Source: Saccharibacillus sp. CPCC 101409 (GTDB lineage: Bacteria; Bacillota; Bacilli; Paenibacillales; Paenibacillaceae). From it: a stretch of DNA of 57,558 nt. This document shows positions 46,343 through 56,868 of this stretch, in pieces. The DNA lies in NCBI RefSeq assembly GCF_030518235.1, contig NZ_JAULSA010000021.1, positions 1 through 57,558 of the forward strand. The letters are read 5' to 3'. Within the stretch, counting starts at the first letter, position 1, and every line of letters begins with the position of its first letter. The position numbers and the translations under genes are program-made. The notes under the pieces are model-generated. The model was not told the DNA's origin. It saw only the letters and a program-made list of their open reading frames with translations, and made no database searches.

Positions 46343-46831
46343 TCAAGATGATAGCATACCCTTCGTCAGACAGACAACGGCCTGCGCCGCAATGCCTTCG
46401 CCGCGTCCGGTAAAGCCGAGCCACTCGGTCGTCGTCGCTTTGACGTTGACCCGCGACTCGTCCGCGCCGAGCGCTCCCGCGATCACCGTCACCATCTGCG
46501 GGATATAAGGCGCCATTTTGGGCTGCTGCGCGATAATCGTCGCATCGACGTTGCCGAGTTCGTAACCCCGCTCCCGCGCCATTTTCCAAACGTGCTCCAA
46601 CAGCTTCAGGCTGTCCGCGTCTTTGAACGCAGGGTCCGTATCGGGAAAATGCCGTCCGATATCGCCCAGCGCCAGCGCGCCCAGAATCGCGTCGCTGATC
46701 GTATGCAGCAGCACATCGGCGTCGGAGTGCCCGAGCAGCCCTTTGTCGTGCGGAATCGTAACGCCGCCGATAATGCAGGGCCTGCCCTCCGTCAACTGAT
46801 GCACATCGAATCCCTGACCTATCCGAATCAT
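46343..46831 (-). CDS. ispF: 2-C-methyl-D-erythritol 2,4-cyclodiphosphate synthase
   Basis: 162-aa trimeric MEP-pathway enzyme. Zinc ligands D9, H11 and H43 are in place (GFDVHQ and LLHTISDA). Start at 46831: ATGA overlap with the ispD stop shows tight coupling; the longer frame upstream runs inside ispD. Works directly after IspD and IspE. Confidence 0.97.
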   Translation of the reverse strand: MIRIGQGFDVHQLTEGRPCIIGGVTIPHDKGLLGHSDADVLLHTISDAILGALALGDIGRHFPDTDPAFKDADSLKLLEHVWKMARERGYELGNVDATIIAQQPKMAPYIPQMVTVIAGALGADESRVNVKATTTEWLGFTGRGEGIAAQAVVCLTKGMLSS

Positions 46832-47544
46832 GATTTGTTCCCCTTCCGCTCCGCCAGAAGCCTGTATTCCGCATAATCCAGATCCTCGGGCGTCGTAATC
46901 TTGATATTCGTATAATCGCCGTGAGTCACCGATACCGGCACGCCCAGACGCTCGACCAGCATCGAATCGTCGGTGCCGACGAAGCCTTCGCCGGCCGCGC
47001 GTTCGTGCGCCCGGCGCAGATCGTCGGTCCTGAAGCCCTGCGGCGTCTGAATCGCCCACAGCGCGCTGCGGTCCGGCGTATCCGCGATAATGCCGCTTCC
47101 CCCGTCTTGCGTCCGCTCGACGCGCTTAATCGTATCTTTGACCGGGACCGCCAGCACGGAGGCTCCGGTGCTTAGCATCTCGCCGTAGCAGGCCGCGATC
47201 TCCTCCACCCGGACAAAAGGCCGCACGCCGTCGTGCACCATCACCCAAGGCGCGGACACGCGTTTCAACCCTTCGTACACGGAATGCTGCCGCTCGGCTC
47301 CGCCGGCGACCACCGCGGCCACCTGCTTGCAGCCGGCTTCTTCGATATACCGGCCGCAGCGCTCCACATCGGCGGCGCCGGTCACGACGACGATCTCGGC
47401 GGTCGCTTCGAAGCGTTCGAACGCCCGGATCGCGCGGATAAACAGCGGATGCCCGTCCAACTCCAGGAACTGCTTGCTTTCCTGCGTTCCCATGCGCGTG
47501 CCGCGGCCGGCCGCGACCACGATCACGCTCAAATTCCGTTCCAT
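46828..47544 (-). CDS. ispD: 2-C-methyl-D-erythritol 4-phosphate cytidylyltransferase
   Basis: 238-aa nucleotidyltransferase of the MEP isoprenoid pathway. N-terminal [19 protein letters not shown] binds [19 protein letters not shown] and [12 protein letters not shown] complete the site. The RBS is weak (GCGGGGG). It directly follows the disA region across a terminator; yacL, found between them in Bacillus, is absent. Confidence 0.96.
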   Translation of the reverse strand: MERNLSVIVVAAGRGTRMGTQESKQFLELDGHPLFIRAIRAFERFEATAEIVVVTGAADVERCGRYIEEAGCKQVAAVVAGGAERQHSVYEGLKRVSAPWVMVHDGVRPFVRVEEIAACYGEMLSTGASVLAVPVKDTIKRVERTQDGGSGIIADTPDRSALWAIQTPQGFRTDDLRRAHERAAGEGFVGTDDSMLVERLGVPVSVTHGDYTNIKITTPEDLDYAEYRLLAERKGNKS

Positions 47545-47596
47545 ACGTTGACAGCCCCCGCTTTTGCGTCCGTTTCGCTTTTTTTCGCGTCTTTCT

Positions 47597-47625
47597 AGTA
47601 TACCCTCGTACAGCCTCGAAAACTA
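47597..47625 (-). promoter_or_regulatory. Possible ispD promoter
   Basis: TAGTTT (47620-47625), 17-base spacer, TATACT (47597-47602), between the disA terminator and ispD. The -35 box is poor, but some promoter is needed here if the disA terminator works. Confidence 0.4.
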
Positions 47626-47704
47626 GAGCTTGTACGCAAACTCCGAAGGATACGGACGCTGCGCGCATGACCTGCAATCGCGCCCGGAAAGCTGGCAGGA
47701 CGCC

Positions 47705-47755
47705 GAAAAAGTCAAAGAACCTTCTTTCCCGCCCGTGTCGCGGTATCGAAGGTTC
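47705..47755 (-). terminator. Rho-independent terminator after disA
   Basis: Eight-base stem GAACCTTC / GAAGGTTC with a GC-rich loop, followed on the minus strand by TTTGACTTTTT. Lies 50 bases after disA and separates radA-disA from ispDF-gltX. Confidence 0.7.
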
Positions 47756-47805
47756 TCCGTCATGCGTATGCGCCATAGACTGTCGAAAACGTCCGGGCGT
47801 GCTTT

Positions 47806-48879
47806 TTAAACCTGGCGATCGATCAAGACCTGCTCCTGCAGACGGCGCAGTCCTTCCTTGATCGTGCGCGCCCGCGCTCCGCCGATTCCGTCCACCTCGT
47901 CGAGCTCTTCGAGCTCGGCTCTGGCCACCCGGTTCAGCTCGCCGAAATGCTCGGTCAGATTGTGCACGATCACGTTCGGCAGCCGCGGAATCTTGCTCAG
48001 CACGCGGTAGCCGCGCGGCGTGAGCATCTCGTCGGCCGTCGACGTTTGGGCCGGATAACCGAGCAGCCGCACGGTATGGACGGTGTCGAGCAGTTCGTCG
48101 TCCGTGGAGCGCCGCAGCGAAGCCAGAATCTCCTTCGCTTTATCGTCGCCCTGCTGGACGGTGTAGTCTTTGAGCAGCAGCAGCACTTCGCGCTCGGTGT
48201 TGCCGACCAGCTCTTCCATCTGCATGGAGATCAGGCGGCCTTCATTGCCCAGCTCGCTGACATAGCGCTGGATCTCCGTCTTGATGCGCAGCACCATGTC
48301 GACCCGGCGGATTACGCCGACGACTTCGGCCAGCGTGACCAGCTCTTCGAATTCCGAAGCGGTCAGGTTGGTCAGCGCCTGCGTCAGCACCGCTTTGTAC
48401 TTCTCGAGCGTCTGGATCGCCTGGTTCGCTTTGGTCAGGATGACCCCGATCTCCTTGAGCGTATAGCGAAGATTGCCCAGATACAGCGTGATGATATTGC
48501 GCCGCTGGGAAATGGAAACGACCAGCTTGCCGGTCTGCTTGGCGACCCGCTCGGCGGTCCGGTGCCGGATGCCCGTCTCCGACGACGAAATCGCCGGATC
48601 GGGAATCAGCTGCGTGTTGGCGTACAGAATGCGCTTCAGATCCTCGCTGAGGATAATCGCGCCGTCCATCTTGGCCAGCTCGTACAGATAATTGGGCGAA
48701 AAATCGCAATTGATGGAAAACCCGCCGTCGACCACTTCCATTACTTCCGGGCTGTACCCGACGACGAGCAGCGCGCCGGTCTTGGCCCGCAGCACATTCT
48801 CCAGGCCGTCGCGAAAAGGGGCTCCTGGTGCGACGAGTTTGAGCAGTTCATTCATTTTTACCGATTCCGAGTCCTTCAT
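47806..48879 (-). CDS. disA: DNA integrity scanning diadenylate cyclase DisA
   Basis: 357-aa octameric cyclic di-AMP synthase that scans DNA and slows sporulation or growth on damage. DAC-domain catalytic motifs D72-G73-A74 and R105-H106-R107 are intact; the C-terminal HhH motif ([21 protein letters not shown]) binds branched DNA. Start at 48879 has GGGGAGG upstream; the open frame extends into radA without support. Cotranscribed with radA, 41 bases away. Confidence 0.97.
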   Translation of the reverse strand: MKDSESVKMNELLKLVAPGAPFRDGLENVLRAKTGALLVVGYSPEVMEVVDGGFSINCDFSPNYLYELAKMDGAIILSEDLKRILYANTQLIPDPAISSSETGIRHRTAERVAKQTGKLVVSISQRRNIITLYLGNLRYTLKEIGVILTKANQAIQTLEKYKAVLTQALTNLTASEFEELVTLAEVVGVIRRVDMVLRIKTEIQRYVSELGNEGRLISMQMEELVGNTEREVLLLLKDYTVQQGDDKAKEILASLRRSTDDELLDTVHTVRLLGYPAQTSTADEMLTPRGYRVLSKIPRLPNVIVHNLTEHFGELNRVARAELEELDEVDGIGGARARTIKEGLRRLQEQVLIDRQV

Positions 48880-48920
48880 TGGCTGCCTCCCCTCGCGTTG
48901 ACCGCCTCTCGGCCAACGCC

Positions 48921-50300
48921 CTACTCTAGCGCCGCTTTGAGCGCCTGCGAAACGGTCTCGACGCCGATCAGCTCGATCCCTTTGGGATGCTTCCATCCCT
49001 TCAAACTTTTCTCCGGCAGGATCACCCGTTTAAAACCGAGTTTCAGCGCTTCCTTGACGCGCTGTTCCGCCCGCGCCACCGCGCGGACTTCGCCGGTCAA
49101 CCCGATCTCGCCGAATACGGCGTCGTAAGGCCGCGTCGGCTTGTCCTGCACGCTGGACGCGATGCAGACGGCTACCGCCAGATCGACCGCCGGCTCGTCC
49201 AGCCGTACGCCGCCCGCCACGTTGACGTAAGCGTCCTGCGTTTGCAAATACATGCCCATCCGCTTCTCCAGCACCGCGATAATCAGGTTCAGCCGATTAT
49301 AGTCGATGCCGGTCCCCATTCGCCGCGGAGAAGGAAAATGCGTCGTCGCCACCAGCGCCTGAAGCTCGACCAGCACCGGCCGGGTTCCTTCCATGCTGGC
49401 GACGACCGTCGTGCCCGATACGCCCATCGCCCGCTCCGACAGGAACAGCTCAGACGGATTGGTTACTTCGTCGAGCCCTTCTTCGCGCATTTCGAAAATA
49501 CCCATCTCGTTCGTCGAACCGAATCGGTTCTTCACCGCGCGCAGAATGCGGTACGTATGATGGCGCTCGCCTTCGAAATACAGGACGCAGTCCACCATAT
49601 GCTCCAGCATGCGCGGACCGGCGATCGCGCCTTCCTTCGTCACGTGGCCGACCAGTACGGTCGCGATGCCGCCGTTCTTGGCGATGCGCATAAATCTCGC
49701 GGTGCATTCGCGCACCTGCGACACACTGCCCGGCGCGCTCGTCACATCCGGCTGATACACCGTCTGGATGGAGTCGATGACCAGAAAGTCCGGCGCGATC
49801 TGCTCGATCGACAGTTCGATCTGTTCCATATTGCTCTCGCAGAGCACGTACAGCTGCGCCGACAGCGCACCCAGCCGCTCCGCGCGGAGCTTGGTCTGCT
49901 TCACCGATTCTTCCCCGGAAATATACAGCACCTTGAGGCCCGAAGCGGCCAGCGAGTGCGACGTTTGCAGCAGCAGCGTCGATTTGCCGATACCGGGATC
50001 GCCGCCGACCAGGATCAGCGATCCCGGCACGACGCCGCCTCCCAGCACGCGGTTCAATTCCCCGATCTTCGTATCGACCCGCGGTTCCTGCCCGCCTTCG
50101 ATATCGGTGATCGGCAGCGGCTTCTGCGTTCCCTGCAGCAGAGACGAGTTCATGCCGCCCATCCCCTGGGTTTTGACGCTGCTGCTCACGGTTTCTTCCA
50201 CCATGGAATTCCACGACTGGCAGCCCGGGCATTTGCCGTACCATTTCGGCGATTCATAGCCGCATTCGGTGCAATAAAACTTGGTTTTTGTTTTTGCCAT
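48921..50300 (-). CDS. radA: DNA repair protein RadA (Sms)
   Basis: 459-aa RecA-like branch-migration helicase. Zinc finger C10-C13-C24-C27, Walker [11 protein letters not shown] at 99-108, KNRFGS motif in the core, and a C-terminal Lon-like domain. It is regulated by DisA and acts on recombination intermediates; pairing with disA is standard. Own candidate promoter at 50393-50421. Confidence 0.97.
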   Translation of the reverse strand: MAKTKTKFYCTECGYESPKWYGKCPGCQSWNSMVEETVSSSVKTQGMGGMNSSLLQGTQKPLPITDIEGGQEPRVDTKIGELNRVLGGGVVPGSLILVGGDPGIGKSTLLLQTSHSLAASGLKVLYISGEESVKQTKLRAERLGALSAQLYVLCESNMEQIELSIEQIAPDFLVIDSIQTVYQPDVTSAPGSVSQVRECTARFMRIAKNGGIATVLVGHVTKEGAIAGPRMLEHMVDCVLYFEGERHHTYRILRAVKNRFGSTNEMGIFEMREEGLDEVTNPSELFLSERAMGVSGTTVVASMEGTRPVLVELQALVATTHFPSPRRMGTGIDYNRLNLIIAVLEKRMGMYLQTQDAYVNVAGGVRLDEPAVDLAVAVCIASSVQDKPTRPYDAVFGEIGLTGEVRAVARAEQRVKEALKLGFKRVILPEKSLKGWKHPKGIELIGVETVSQALKAALE

Positions 50301-50392
50301 GGATCTCCCTTCTAACCGGCTTACCGGACGTGCGGATTTCTTTCTTCGCTCCTACGTGATGATCCGGCGCTTGCGGAAAGCTCTTCCCTAAA

Positions 50393-50421
50393 AGTTTATC
50401 ATTTATTTCCTGCAAAAGTAA
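50393..50421 (-). promoter_or_regulatory. radA-disA candidate promoter
   Basis: TTACTT (50416-50421), 17-base spacer, TAAACT (50393-50398), just downstream of the clpC terminator. Moderate match. Confidence 0.45.
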
Positions 50422-50452
50422 GGCCCGGCGCACGCAAACGAAAGAAGCAGAC

Positions 50453-50497
50453 AAAAAGCCGAGCCGCGCAGTTCAAGCATGCGCGGTCCGGCTTTTT
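50453..50497 (-). terminator. Rho-independent terminator after clpC
   Basis: Long stem AAAAAGCCGGACCGCGCA / TGCGCGGCTCGGCTTTTT; the A and T tracts on both sides would let it act in both directions. It closes the ctsR-clpC operon. The gap 50301-50606 otherwise holds only the radA promoter. Confidence 0.92.
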
Positions 50498-50606
50498 GCG
50501 TCGGCCGGAGCGGCCGCTTCAAAGGTTGCCCTTTTTCCGCTGGAGCTCCGTTCCGTTTTTCGATTTCCTTACGGTTCAAGCGGCTGCCCGAGGGCAGCGA
50601 TAGGAA

Positions 50607-53069
50607 TCACTGTTCGGACTTCTCGACCGAGACCGCCGGCTGCTCTTCCGTCTTCTCGACGGTCAATGCGCCGTCTTTCTCGTCGATAAAGAGCGAATCA
50701 CCTTTGGCTACGCGGCCGGTCAGCAGTTCTTCGGACAAACGGTCCTCGATATGCTTCTGGATCGCCCGGCGCAGCGGACGCGCGCCGTAAGCCGGATCGT
50801 ACCCTTCTTTTGCCAGGAACGCTTTGGCTTCGTCGGTCAGCGTAAAGTTCACGCCGTATTCGTTGAGGCGTTTGCGCAGTTCCTCGGACATGAGCGAAAC
50901 GATCTGGCCGATATGCTTTTCTTCCAGCGAGTGGAAGACGATCACTTCGTCGATCCGGTTCAGGAACTCCGGACGGAAACTTTTCTTCAGCTCGTCCATG
51001 ACTTTGCCCTTCATATTGCTGTATTCCGCGCCGCTGTCGGACGTAGCGGCGAAGCCCAGCGTCGAGTTGCGGCGGATGGAATCCGCGCCGACGTTCGACG
51101 TCAGGATAATCAGCGTGTTGCGGAAGTCGACGACGCGGCCTTTGGAGTCGGTCAGACGTCCGTCTTCCAGCACCTGCAGCAGGATGTTGAATACTTCCGG
51201 GTGAGCTTTCTCGATCTCGTCCAGCAGCACGACGGAGTACGGTTTGCGGCGGACTTTCTCGGTCAGTTGGCCGCCCTCTTCGTAGCCCACGTATCCCGGA
51301 GGCGCGCCGACCAGACGGGAAGTCGAATGCTTCTCCATGTATTCGGACATATCGATTCGGATCACGGCGTTCTCGTCGCCGAACATCGCTTCGGCAAGGG
51401 CTCTTGCCAGCTCGGTCTTGCCGACGCCGGTAGGGCCGAGGAAAATAAACGAGCCCATCGGACGCTTCGGATCTTTCAGACCCGCGCGTGCCCGGCGGAT
51501 TGCGCGGCTGACCGCGACAACGGCTTCGTCCTGACCGATTACGCGATCATGCAGCAGGGCTTCCATATTGAGGAGACGTTCCGTTTCCTCTTCCTTGAGC
51601 TTGGTTACCGGCACGCCGGTCCAACTGCTGACAACGTCCGCGATATCTTCCGGCGTTACTTCGGAATCGGTACGCCCCTGTTTTTCTTTCCACTGATTGC
51701 GCGTCGTTTCCAGCTCTTCGCGAATCTTCTGCTCGGTATCGCGCAGAGCGGCCGCTTTCTCGAACTCCTGGCTTTGAACCGCGGAATCTTTTTCCTTGCG
51801 GATATCTTCCAGACGGTTCTCCAGCTGCTTGAGATCCGGCGGTACGGTATACGTGTTCAATCTTACTTTGGAACCCGCTTCGTCGATCAAATCGATCGCT
51901 TTATCCGGCAGGAACCGGTCGGTGATATAACGGTCGGACAGCTTGACGGCCTGCACGATCGCTTCGTCCGTAATCTTGACGCGGTGATGCGCTTCGTAGC
52001 GGTCGCGCAGTCCCATCAGGATCTGGATCGCTTCGTCGACCGAAGGCTGATCCACCGTAATCGGCTGGAAGCGGCGTTCCAGCGCGGCGTCTTTCTCGAT
52101 ATATTTGCGATATTCGTCCAGCGTGGTCGCTCCGATGCACTGGAGTTCGCCGCGCGCAAGCGCAGGCTTCAGAATATTCGAAGCGTCGATCGCGCCTTCC
52201 GCGCCGCCCGCGCCGATCAGCGTATGCAGCTCGTCGATGAACAAGATGACGTTGCCGGCCTGACGAATTTCGTCCATGATCTTTTTCAAGCGGTCTTCGA
52301 ATTCGCCGCGGTATTTCGTACCCGCCACGACGGAACCCATATCGAGCGTCATGACTCTTTTCTCGCGCAGCGTTTCCGGAATCTCGTTATTGATAATCTT
52401 CTGCGCCAGACCTTCGGCGATTGCCGTCTTGCCGACGCCCGGTTCGCCGATCAGCACCGGATTGTTCTTCGTCCGGCGGCTGAGCACCTGGATAACGCGT
52501 TCTATTTCTTTGCTGCGGCCGATAACCGGATCGATATTGCCGTCTTTGGCATAAGCGGTCAGGTCGCGCGCCAGACTGTCCAGCGTAGGCGTGCTGACAT
52601 TGGCGGGCGTACCGTGATGGCTCGATACCGCTTCGCTGCTGCCGAGCAGCTGGAGAACCTGCTGGCGAGCCTTGTTCAGGCTGATGCCCAGGTTATTCAG
52701 CACGCGCGCCGCCACGCCTTCGCCTTCGCGAATCAGGCCGAGCAGGATATGTTCCGTACCCACGTAAGTGTGGCCCAGCTTGCGCGCTTCGTCCATCGAC
52801 AGCTCGATAACTTTCTTGGCGCGCGGGGTGTATGCGATATTCGTCGGCTGTTCCTGCCCGCGTCCGATCAGCGTTTCGACTTCGTTCTGGATCTGCTCGA
52901 GTCCGAGACCGAGTCCGATCAAAGCTTTGGCCGCGATGCCTTCGCCTTCGCGAATCAAGCCAAGCAGAATATGCTCCGTTCCGATATTGTTATGTCCGAG
53001 CCTTACCGCTTCTTCCTGGGCGAGAGCCAGAACTTTCTGCGCCCGCTCCGTAAATCTGCCAAACATCAT
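50607..53069 (-). CDS. clpC: ATP-dependent Clp protease ATP-binding subunit ClpC
   Basis: 820-aa AAA+ unfoldase. Two N-terminal Clp repeats (about 1-145), first AAA module with Walker A GEPGVGKT at 208-215, a coiled-coil middle domain with UVR-like segment ([14 protein letters not shown]), second AAA module with GPTGVGKT near 550. It feeds ClpP and degrades CtsR, McsA-delivered and arginine-phosphorylated proteins. Last gene of the CtsR operon. Confidence 0.98.
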   Translation of the reverse strand: MMFGRFTERAQKVLALAQEEAVRLGHNNIGTEHILLGLIREGEGIAAKALIGLGLGLEQIQNEVETLIGRGQEQPTNIAYTPRAKKVIELSMDEARKLGHTYVGTEHILLGLIREGEGVAARVLNNLGISLNKARQQVLQLLGSSEAVSSHHGTPANVSTPTLDSLARDLTAYAKDGNIDPVIGRSKEIERVIQVLSRRTKNNPVLIGEPGVGKTAIAEGLAQKIINNEIPETLREKRVMTLDMGSVVAGTKYRGEFEDRLKKIMDEIRQAGNVILFIDELHTLIGAGGAEGAIDASNILKPALARGELQCIGATTLDEYRKYIEKDAALERRFQPITVDQPSVDEAIQILMGLRDRYEAHHRVKITDEAIVQAVKLSDRYITDRFLPDKAIDLIDEAGSKVRLNTYTVPPDLKQLENRLEDIRKEKDSAVQSQEFEKAAALRDTEQKIREELETTRNQWKEKQGRTDSEVTPEDIADVVSSWTGVPVTKLKEEETERLLNMEALLHDRVIGQDEAVVAVSRAIRRARAGLKDPKRPMGSFIFLGPTGVGKTELARALAEAMFGDENAVIRIDMSEYMEKHSTSRLVGAPPGYVGYEEGGQLTEKVRRKPYSVVLLDEIEKAHPEVFNILLQVLEDGRLTDSKGRVVDFRNTLIILTSNVGADSIRRNSTLGFAATSDSGAEYSNMKGKVMDELKKSFRPEFLNRIDEVIVFHSLEEKHIGQIVSLMSEELRKRLNEYGVNFTLTDEAKAFLAKEGYDPAYGARPLRRAIQKHIEDRLSEELLTGRVAKGDSLFIDEKDGALTVEKTEEQPAVSVEKSEQ

Positions 53070-53134
53070 ATGCCAAGCACCTCCACTAAGTAGTAAGCCC
53101 GAACCGGTCAGTCACCGTCCCGTCGAACCGGGGG

Positions 53135-54199
53135 TTATTCCATTCCTTTAACCAATTTGTCCCGGATCAACTGCGCCCGGTACATATCTTTTTCCGATGC
53201 ACTCATTGTAGCACCGAATGTTTTCTGAAGGAAATGCGGTTGTGTCAAAATCGTGAGCTCGTTCAGCAGCGTCAGCGGAAGCTTGTCGATCCAACCGAGA
53301 TCCACGCCGAGCCGGACGTCGGACAGCCGCTGCGCGGCTTCCTTGCCGTCCATAATCGCGGCGTGCGTCAGGATGCCGTACGAACGCATGACCCGGTCGT
53401 ACAGCCGGATCTTCGATTCGCCGACCAGCCGATTGCGCGCCTGCCGTTCGTACTCGATGATCTGGGCCACGATGCCTTCCAGATTGTCGACGATCTCCCG
53501 CTCGCTCTGTCCGAGCGTAATCTGGTTGGACACCTGGAACAGGTTGCCCTGGGCTTCGCTGCCTTCGCCGTAGATGCCCCGCACCGTCAGGCCGACCTGC
53601 GAAACCGCGTTCAGAATGCGGCCCAGCTGATGGGTCATGACCAGCGCCGGAAGATGAATCATCACCGACGCCCGCAGACCGGTTCCCACATTGGTCGGAC
53701 AGCTGGTCAGGTAGCCGCGCCGGTCGTCGAATGCGTAGTCGATGTGCTCTTCCAGCACATCGTCCACTTCGGTCGCCCGCTCCCAGGCGCTTTTGACCTG
53801 AAAGCCGGGATACAGACATTGAATGCGAATATGGTCTTCTTCGTTCACCATAATACTGAGCGATTCGTCGTCGCTGAGTACGACGGCCGCTTCCTGCGAC
53901 TCGTTCGCAAGCGTCGGACTGACCAGGTGCTTCTCCACCAGAACCTGACGATCGGTCTCGTTCAGTTCGTCCAGTTCAATCGGATGCAGCGGCCCCAGCT
54001 GATCCGAAGCCCGCTCCGCCGCTTCGACGACCAGACGCTGCACTTCTTCGGCCTGCTCGCCGCTCGCCACGAGCGGAAAAGGCAGCGCCCGAAGATTGCG
54101 CGCAATGCGTACCCGGCTGCTGATCACGATATCGGAGTCCTTGCCTTCCGAACGCATCCAGCCGCTGAGCGCGTGTTCCGTAAATGCAAAATCCGACAT
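53135..54199 (-). CDS. mcsB: Protein-arginine kinase McsB
   Basis: 354-aa phosphagen-kinase-like enzyme that phosphorylates Arg residues, marking proteins for ClpCP. SSRVRIARNLRALPFPL binds ATP; RGIYGEGSEAQGNLFQVSNQ is the active-site loop. It needs McsA as activator, encoded just upstream (15 bases). Length close to Bacillus McsB (363). Confidence 0.97.
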   Translation of the reverse strand: MSDFAFTEHALSGWMRSEGKDSDIVISSRVRIARNLRALPFPLVASGEQAEEVQRLVVEAAERASDQLGPLHPIELDELNETDRQVLVEKHLVSPTLANESQEAAVVLSDDESLSIMVNEEDHIRIQCLYPGFQVKSAWERATEVDDVLEEHIDYAFDDRRGYLTSCPTNVGTGLRASVMIHLPALVMTHQLGRILNAVSQVGLTVRGIYGEGSEAQGNLFQVSNQITLGQSEREIVDNLEGIVAQIIEYERQARNRLVGESKIRLYDRVMRSYGILTHAAIMDGKEAAQRLSDVRLGVDLGWIDKLPLTLLNELTILTQPHFLQKTFGATMSASEKDMYRAQLIRDKLVKGME

Positions 54200-54214
54200 G
54201 ATCGGTCCCCTCCT

Positions 54215-54745
54215 TTACCGCTGGGCCCGCTGCAGCTCAAGTTCGCGAATCTTGTCCCTGAGCTGCGCGGCCGTTTCGAATTCCTGCTTCTCGATCCGTT
54301 CCTGCAGTTCCTGCTTCAGCGCGTCGATCTCTCGCTGCACCTGCAGGTCGGCGCCGCCCCGTTTGGGAACTTTGCCCGTGTGCACGGTGCCGCCGTGAAC
54401 GCGTTTGAGCAGCGGATCGATCTTGCCGTCGAAATACTTGTAGCAGGAGCTGCATCCGAAACGCCCGATTTTACGGAACTGCGCATAAGTCATCCCGCAT
54501 TCCTCGCAGTGAAGCGGGAGGCTCTGCTGTACGTTCGCTTCGCCGGACTGCGCTTTGCCGGACATATCGAAATCGAGAAAGCCCGACAGCAGATTATGGA
54601 TCGAGAAACCTCCGGAAGTGCCCGGGATCATCTCGCCTTTTTCCCTTGCGCAGTGCTCGCAAATATGGAACTCGTTCTTCTCGCCGTTGATAATCTTCGT
54701 AAAATGCAGAGTTGCGGGCCGCTGCTGACATTCCTGGCACAGCAC
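54215..54745 (-). CDS. mcsA: McsA, zinc-binding activator of McsB
   Basis: 176-aa protein with two zinc modules (C3, C6, C29, C32; C80, C83, C98, C101) and a C-terminal UVR domain (LKQELQERIEKQEFETAAQLRD). The start is GTG at 54745 with GGAGGTG six bases upstream, giving MLCQECQQRP like Bacillus McsA; a GTG three codons earlier overlaps the SD. Second gene of the CtsR operon. Confidence 0.96.
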   Translation of the reverse strand: MLCQECQQRPATLHFTKIINGEKNEFHICEHCAREKGEMIPGTSGGFSIHNLLSGFLDFDMSGKAQSGEANVQQSLPLHCEECGMTYAQFRKIGRFGCSSCYKYFDGKIDPLLKRVHGGTVHTGKVPKRGGADLQVQREIDALKQELQERIEKQEFETAAQLRDKIRELELQRAQR

Positions 54746-54792
54746 TCGCCCCACCTCCTTTAAGAATAAACGTTAAAAAAGACCTGTACCCG

Positions 54793-55257
54793 TCAGCTCT
54801 GCCGGCCCATCAGCGCGATCAACATCGCCTTCATGATCCGCGCCCGCATCTCGTCCCGGTAAGGGAGCTTGAGCAGCAGCACGTCCCTGGCAATCGCAGA
54901 GCGCATTAGCGCCGCCTCGCGGCTCGTAATCAGGTCCGCTTCCTCCAGCCGGTAAATCAGCCCTTCGGCCGCCGCCTGGCTCATTTGCGTTCCGATCGTT
55001 TCGTGTACGTGGGCGTGCAGTTCGGAATGCGTCGGCATTTCGATCCGCTGAATGCGAATGTATCCGCCGCCTCCGCGTTTGCTTTCGACCAGATACCCTT
55101 TTTCCAGTGTAAAACGCGTACTGATAACGTAATTGATCTGGGAAGGCACGCACGAAAAGCGGTCGGCCAGATCGTTTCGCTGAATCTCGATCCTGCCCTG
55201 GCTTTCCTGCAGCACGGCCTTCAGATATTGCTCGATGACATCGGAAATATTGCGCAT
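54793..55257 (-). CDS. ctsR: Class III heat-shock repressor CtsR
   Basis: 154 aa, the Bacillus length. N-terminal winged helix-turn-helix (MRNISDVIEQYLKAVL ... SQINYVISTRFTLEKGYLVESKRGGGGYIRI) with the glycine-rich wing that senses heat. Start at 55257 (GGAGG eight bases upstream); the ATG five codons earlier contains the SD. It binds the heptad repeats at 55422-55443 and so represses its own operon. Confidence 0.97.
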   Translation of the reverse strand: MRNISDVIEQYLKAVLQESQGRIEIQRNDLADRFSCVPSQINYVISTRFTLEKGYLVESKRGGGGYIRIQRIEMPTHSELHAHVHETIGTQMSQAAAEGLIYRLEEADLITSREAALMRSAIARDVLLLKLPYRDEMRARIMKAMLIALMGRQS

Positions 55258-55421
55258 CGACCCAACCTCCATAATATGCCCGAGCCGCCGCCCGGCTTAT
55301 TTTCCGGATGTGGAGCCTACTCTTAAAATAACCCTTCCGCAAAAGGGAAGAAACGTCTGGTTGTTTCGAGGCACCGTCCGTTTGCGGCGAATCGTAGGGC
55401 TTAGTCTGTATTTGCTTCTCG

Positions 55422-55443
55422 TTGACTTTGACTTTCTTTGACT
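55422..55443 (-). promoter_or_regulatory. CtsR operator
   Basis: On the minus strand AGTCAAA-GAA-AGTCAAA (55427-55443) is a full match to the CtsR tandem heptad consensus (A/GGTCAAA NAN A/GGTCAAA), with a further partial GTCAA repeat beside it. It lies just downstream of the -10 box, over the transcription start, ideal for repression. Confidence 0.93.
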
Positions 55444-55451
55444 TTATTTAT

Positions 55452-55479
55452 ATTATAGCATATTTTTTTCGATTGCCAA
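55452..55479 (-). promoter_or_regulatory. ctsR-mcsA-mcsB-clpC promoter (sigma-A type)
   Basis: TTGGCA (55474-55479), 16-base spacer, consensus TATAAT (55452-55457), with the CtsR operator at the start site. The leader is about 190 bases and has no evident second promoter. Confidence 0.8.
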
Positions 55480-55496
55480 GCGTAAAAGCCCGATAC

Positions 55497-55524
55497 GAAA
55501 AAGACCGCTCCGAAGAGCAGTCTC
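55497..55524 (-). terminator. Rho-independent terminator after the beta-helix gene
   Basis: Stem AGACTGCTC / GAGCGGTCT with a short TTCG loop, followed on the minus strand by TTTTTCG. It separates the beta-helix gene from the CtsR promoter. Confidence 0.88.
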
Positions 55525-55561
55525 GCCTTTGGGGTTACCGTATCAATTCGTCCGCCAATGC

Positions 55562-56728
55562 TTAAAATCCGCTGTTGCTCTGGGAGTGGATCTCGCCCGA
55601 TTTGAAGATTGTGGCGTTGTTGGCCGAATTTTTGACCTGATTGGACGTGAAGTAAATATCTCCGATATTTCCGTTCCCCCATACGCCCACGCCGGCATTC
55701 GCCGAGTTGGAAATCGTATTGCCGGTAAAAGATACTTCGTCGATACTGCCGGAATCCGCGAATACCAGCACATTCGGATGATCGCCGTCTTCGCGTGTAC
55801 CCGTCCCGATTACGGTATTGCCGCTCACCGTTACGTTTTTGACATCCCGTGTTCCCCAGTTGGATTCGACCGCAATATAGATCCCGGCCATCTCGGTATT
55901 GTTGATCGTATTCTTGTCGATTGCGATACCGTTTCCGCCTACCACCGAAATTCCGCGCGCTTTGGCGCCGTACCCAACGGAATTGCCGCGGATCGAAACC
56001 TGGCTTACCGCCGCCGAATCTTTCAGGTAGCTGACTACCGCAATCGTATCGTCGCCGGTTTTTTTAACGACATTGTTGGCAACCGTAATCCGTTTGCTGC
56101 CGCCGGTGATATGAATGCCGTCCGCTTTGGTACTTTTGACGACATTGCCGGAGATCACGCCGTCGCTTGCTCCGTCCCGCACCAGAATGCCCGCTGTGCC
56201 GGCTCCGACGATACGTACGTTTTGAATCACGAAGTTGGACGCGCCGAGAACGGTCACGCTGTTTTTGGAATCCGATCCGTCCCGCGTTCCTGTCGTTTGA
56301 TAGACGTGGGCCAGATTTTTCAACGAAGAGTTTTTCCCGCGAAGATCGATCGAGCCGCTTTCCGGGTTGGTCGAAGTCAAGATCGTTTTCTCCGAACCGG
56401 CTCCCGAAAGCTTCACGCCGTCCAGCGCCAGCCGATCGCTCAGCGCATAATTGCCCGCGGGCACATAAACGGTTTTGCCCTGCTTTTTCGCGGCCTGAAT
56501 CGTTTTCTGGAATGCTTTGAGGGAATCGGTTTTGCCGTTACCCACAGCACCGTACGACTTAACCGAAAGCGAACCCGCCGGCTGCGGAATCGCCGAAGCT
56601 TCTGCCGCATAAGCACGCGAAGTCGGGAACGTCCCTAAGCCTGCTCCGAATCCCTGTCCAATCAGCACAGCCGAAAAAGCCGCCAGAGCGGTTACCTTCA
56701 ATCCTTGACGCATCGTCTTCTTATTCAT
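55562..56728 (-). CDS. Secreted right-handed beta-helix protein (pectate lyase superfamily)
   Basis: 388 aa with a Sec signal peptide (basic MNKKTMRQGLK, hydrophobic core 13-30, likely cleavage after AYA at 41). Residues about 54-100 (SVKSYGAVGNGKTDSLKAFQ and VYVPAGNYALSDR) match the start of the pectate-lyase-3/GH28-like fold. Residues 120-370 hold repeated NxVxxxGxxGIxV-type beta-helix coils (e.g. GISVVGGNGIAIDKNTI, AGVGVWGNGNIGD). A polysaccharide lyase or hydrolase or surface adhesin role is likely; no catalytic residues can be assigned. RBS GGAGGAG. Not part of the usual rrn-ctsR neighbourhood, so probably an insertion. Confidence 0.88.
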   Translation of the reverse strand: MNKKTMRQGLKVTALAAFSAVLIGQGFGAGLGTFPTSRAYAAEASAIPQPAGSLSVKSYGAVGNGKTDSLKAFQKTIQAAKKQGKTVYVPAGNYALSDRLALDGVKLSGAGSEKTILTSTNPESGSIDLRGKNSSLKNLAHVYQTTGTRDGSDSKNSVTVLGASNFVIQNVRIVGAGTAGILVRDGASDGVISGNVVKSTKADGIHITGGSKRITVANNVVKKTGDDTIAVVSYLKDSAAVSQVSIRGNSVGYGAKARGISVVGGNGIAIDKNTINNTEMAGIYIAVESNWGTRDVKNVTVSGNTVIGTGTREDGDHPNVLVFADSGSIDEVSFTGNTISNSANAGVGVWGNGNIGDIYFTSNQVKNSANNATIFKSGEIHSQSNSGF

Positions 56729-56763
56729 TCCACTCCTCCAGTTCCTAAACTAATTTTTTACTA

Positions 56764-56792
56764 TGTATATAAAACAGAACCAGGCCGTTCAA
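56764..56792 (-). promoter_or_regulatory. Beta-helix gene promoter (sigma-A type)
   Basis: TTGAAC (56787-56792), 17-base spacer, TATACA (56764-56769), about 36 bases before the ATG. An AT-rich stretch and the DnaA-box-like cluster lie directly upstream. Confidence 0.6.
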
Positions 56793-56868
56793 ACACAAAA
56801 AGCCCCAGGTTTATTTATTAAACGAGAAAAATATACCAATAAAGAAGAAAATAATGAGGCTGAAAAGC

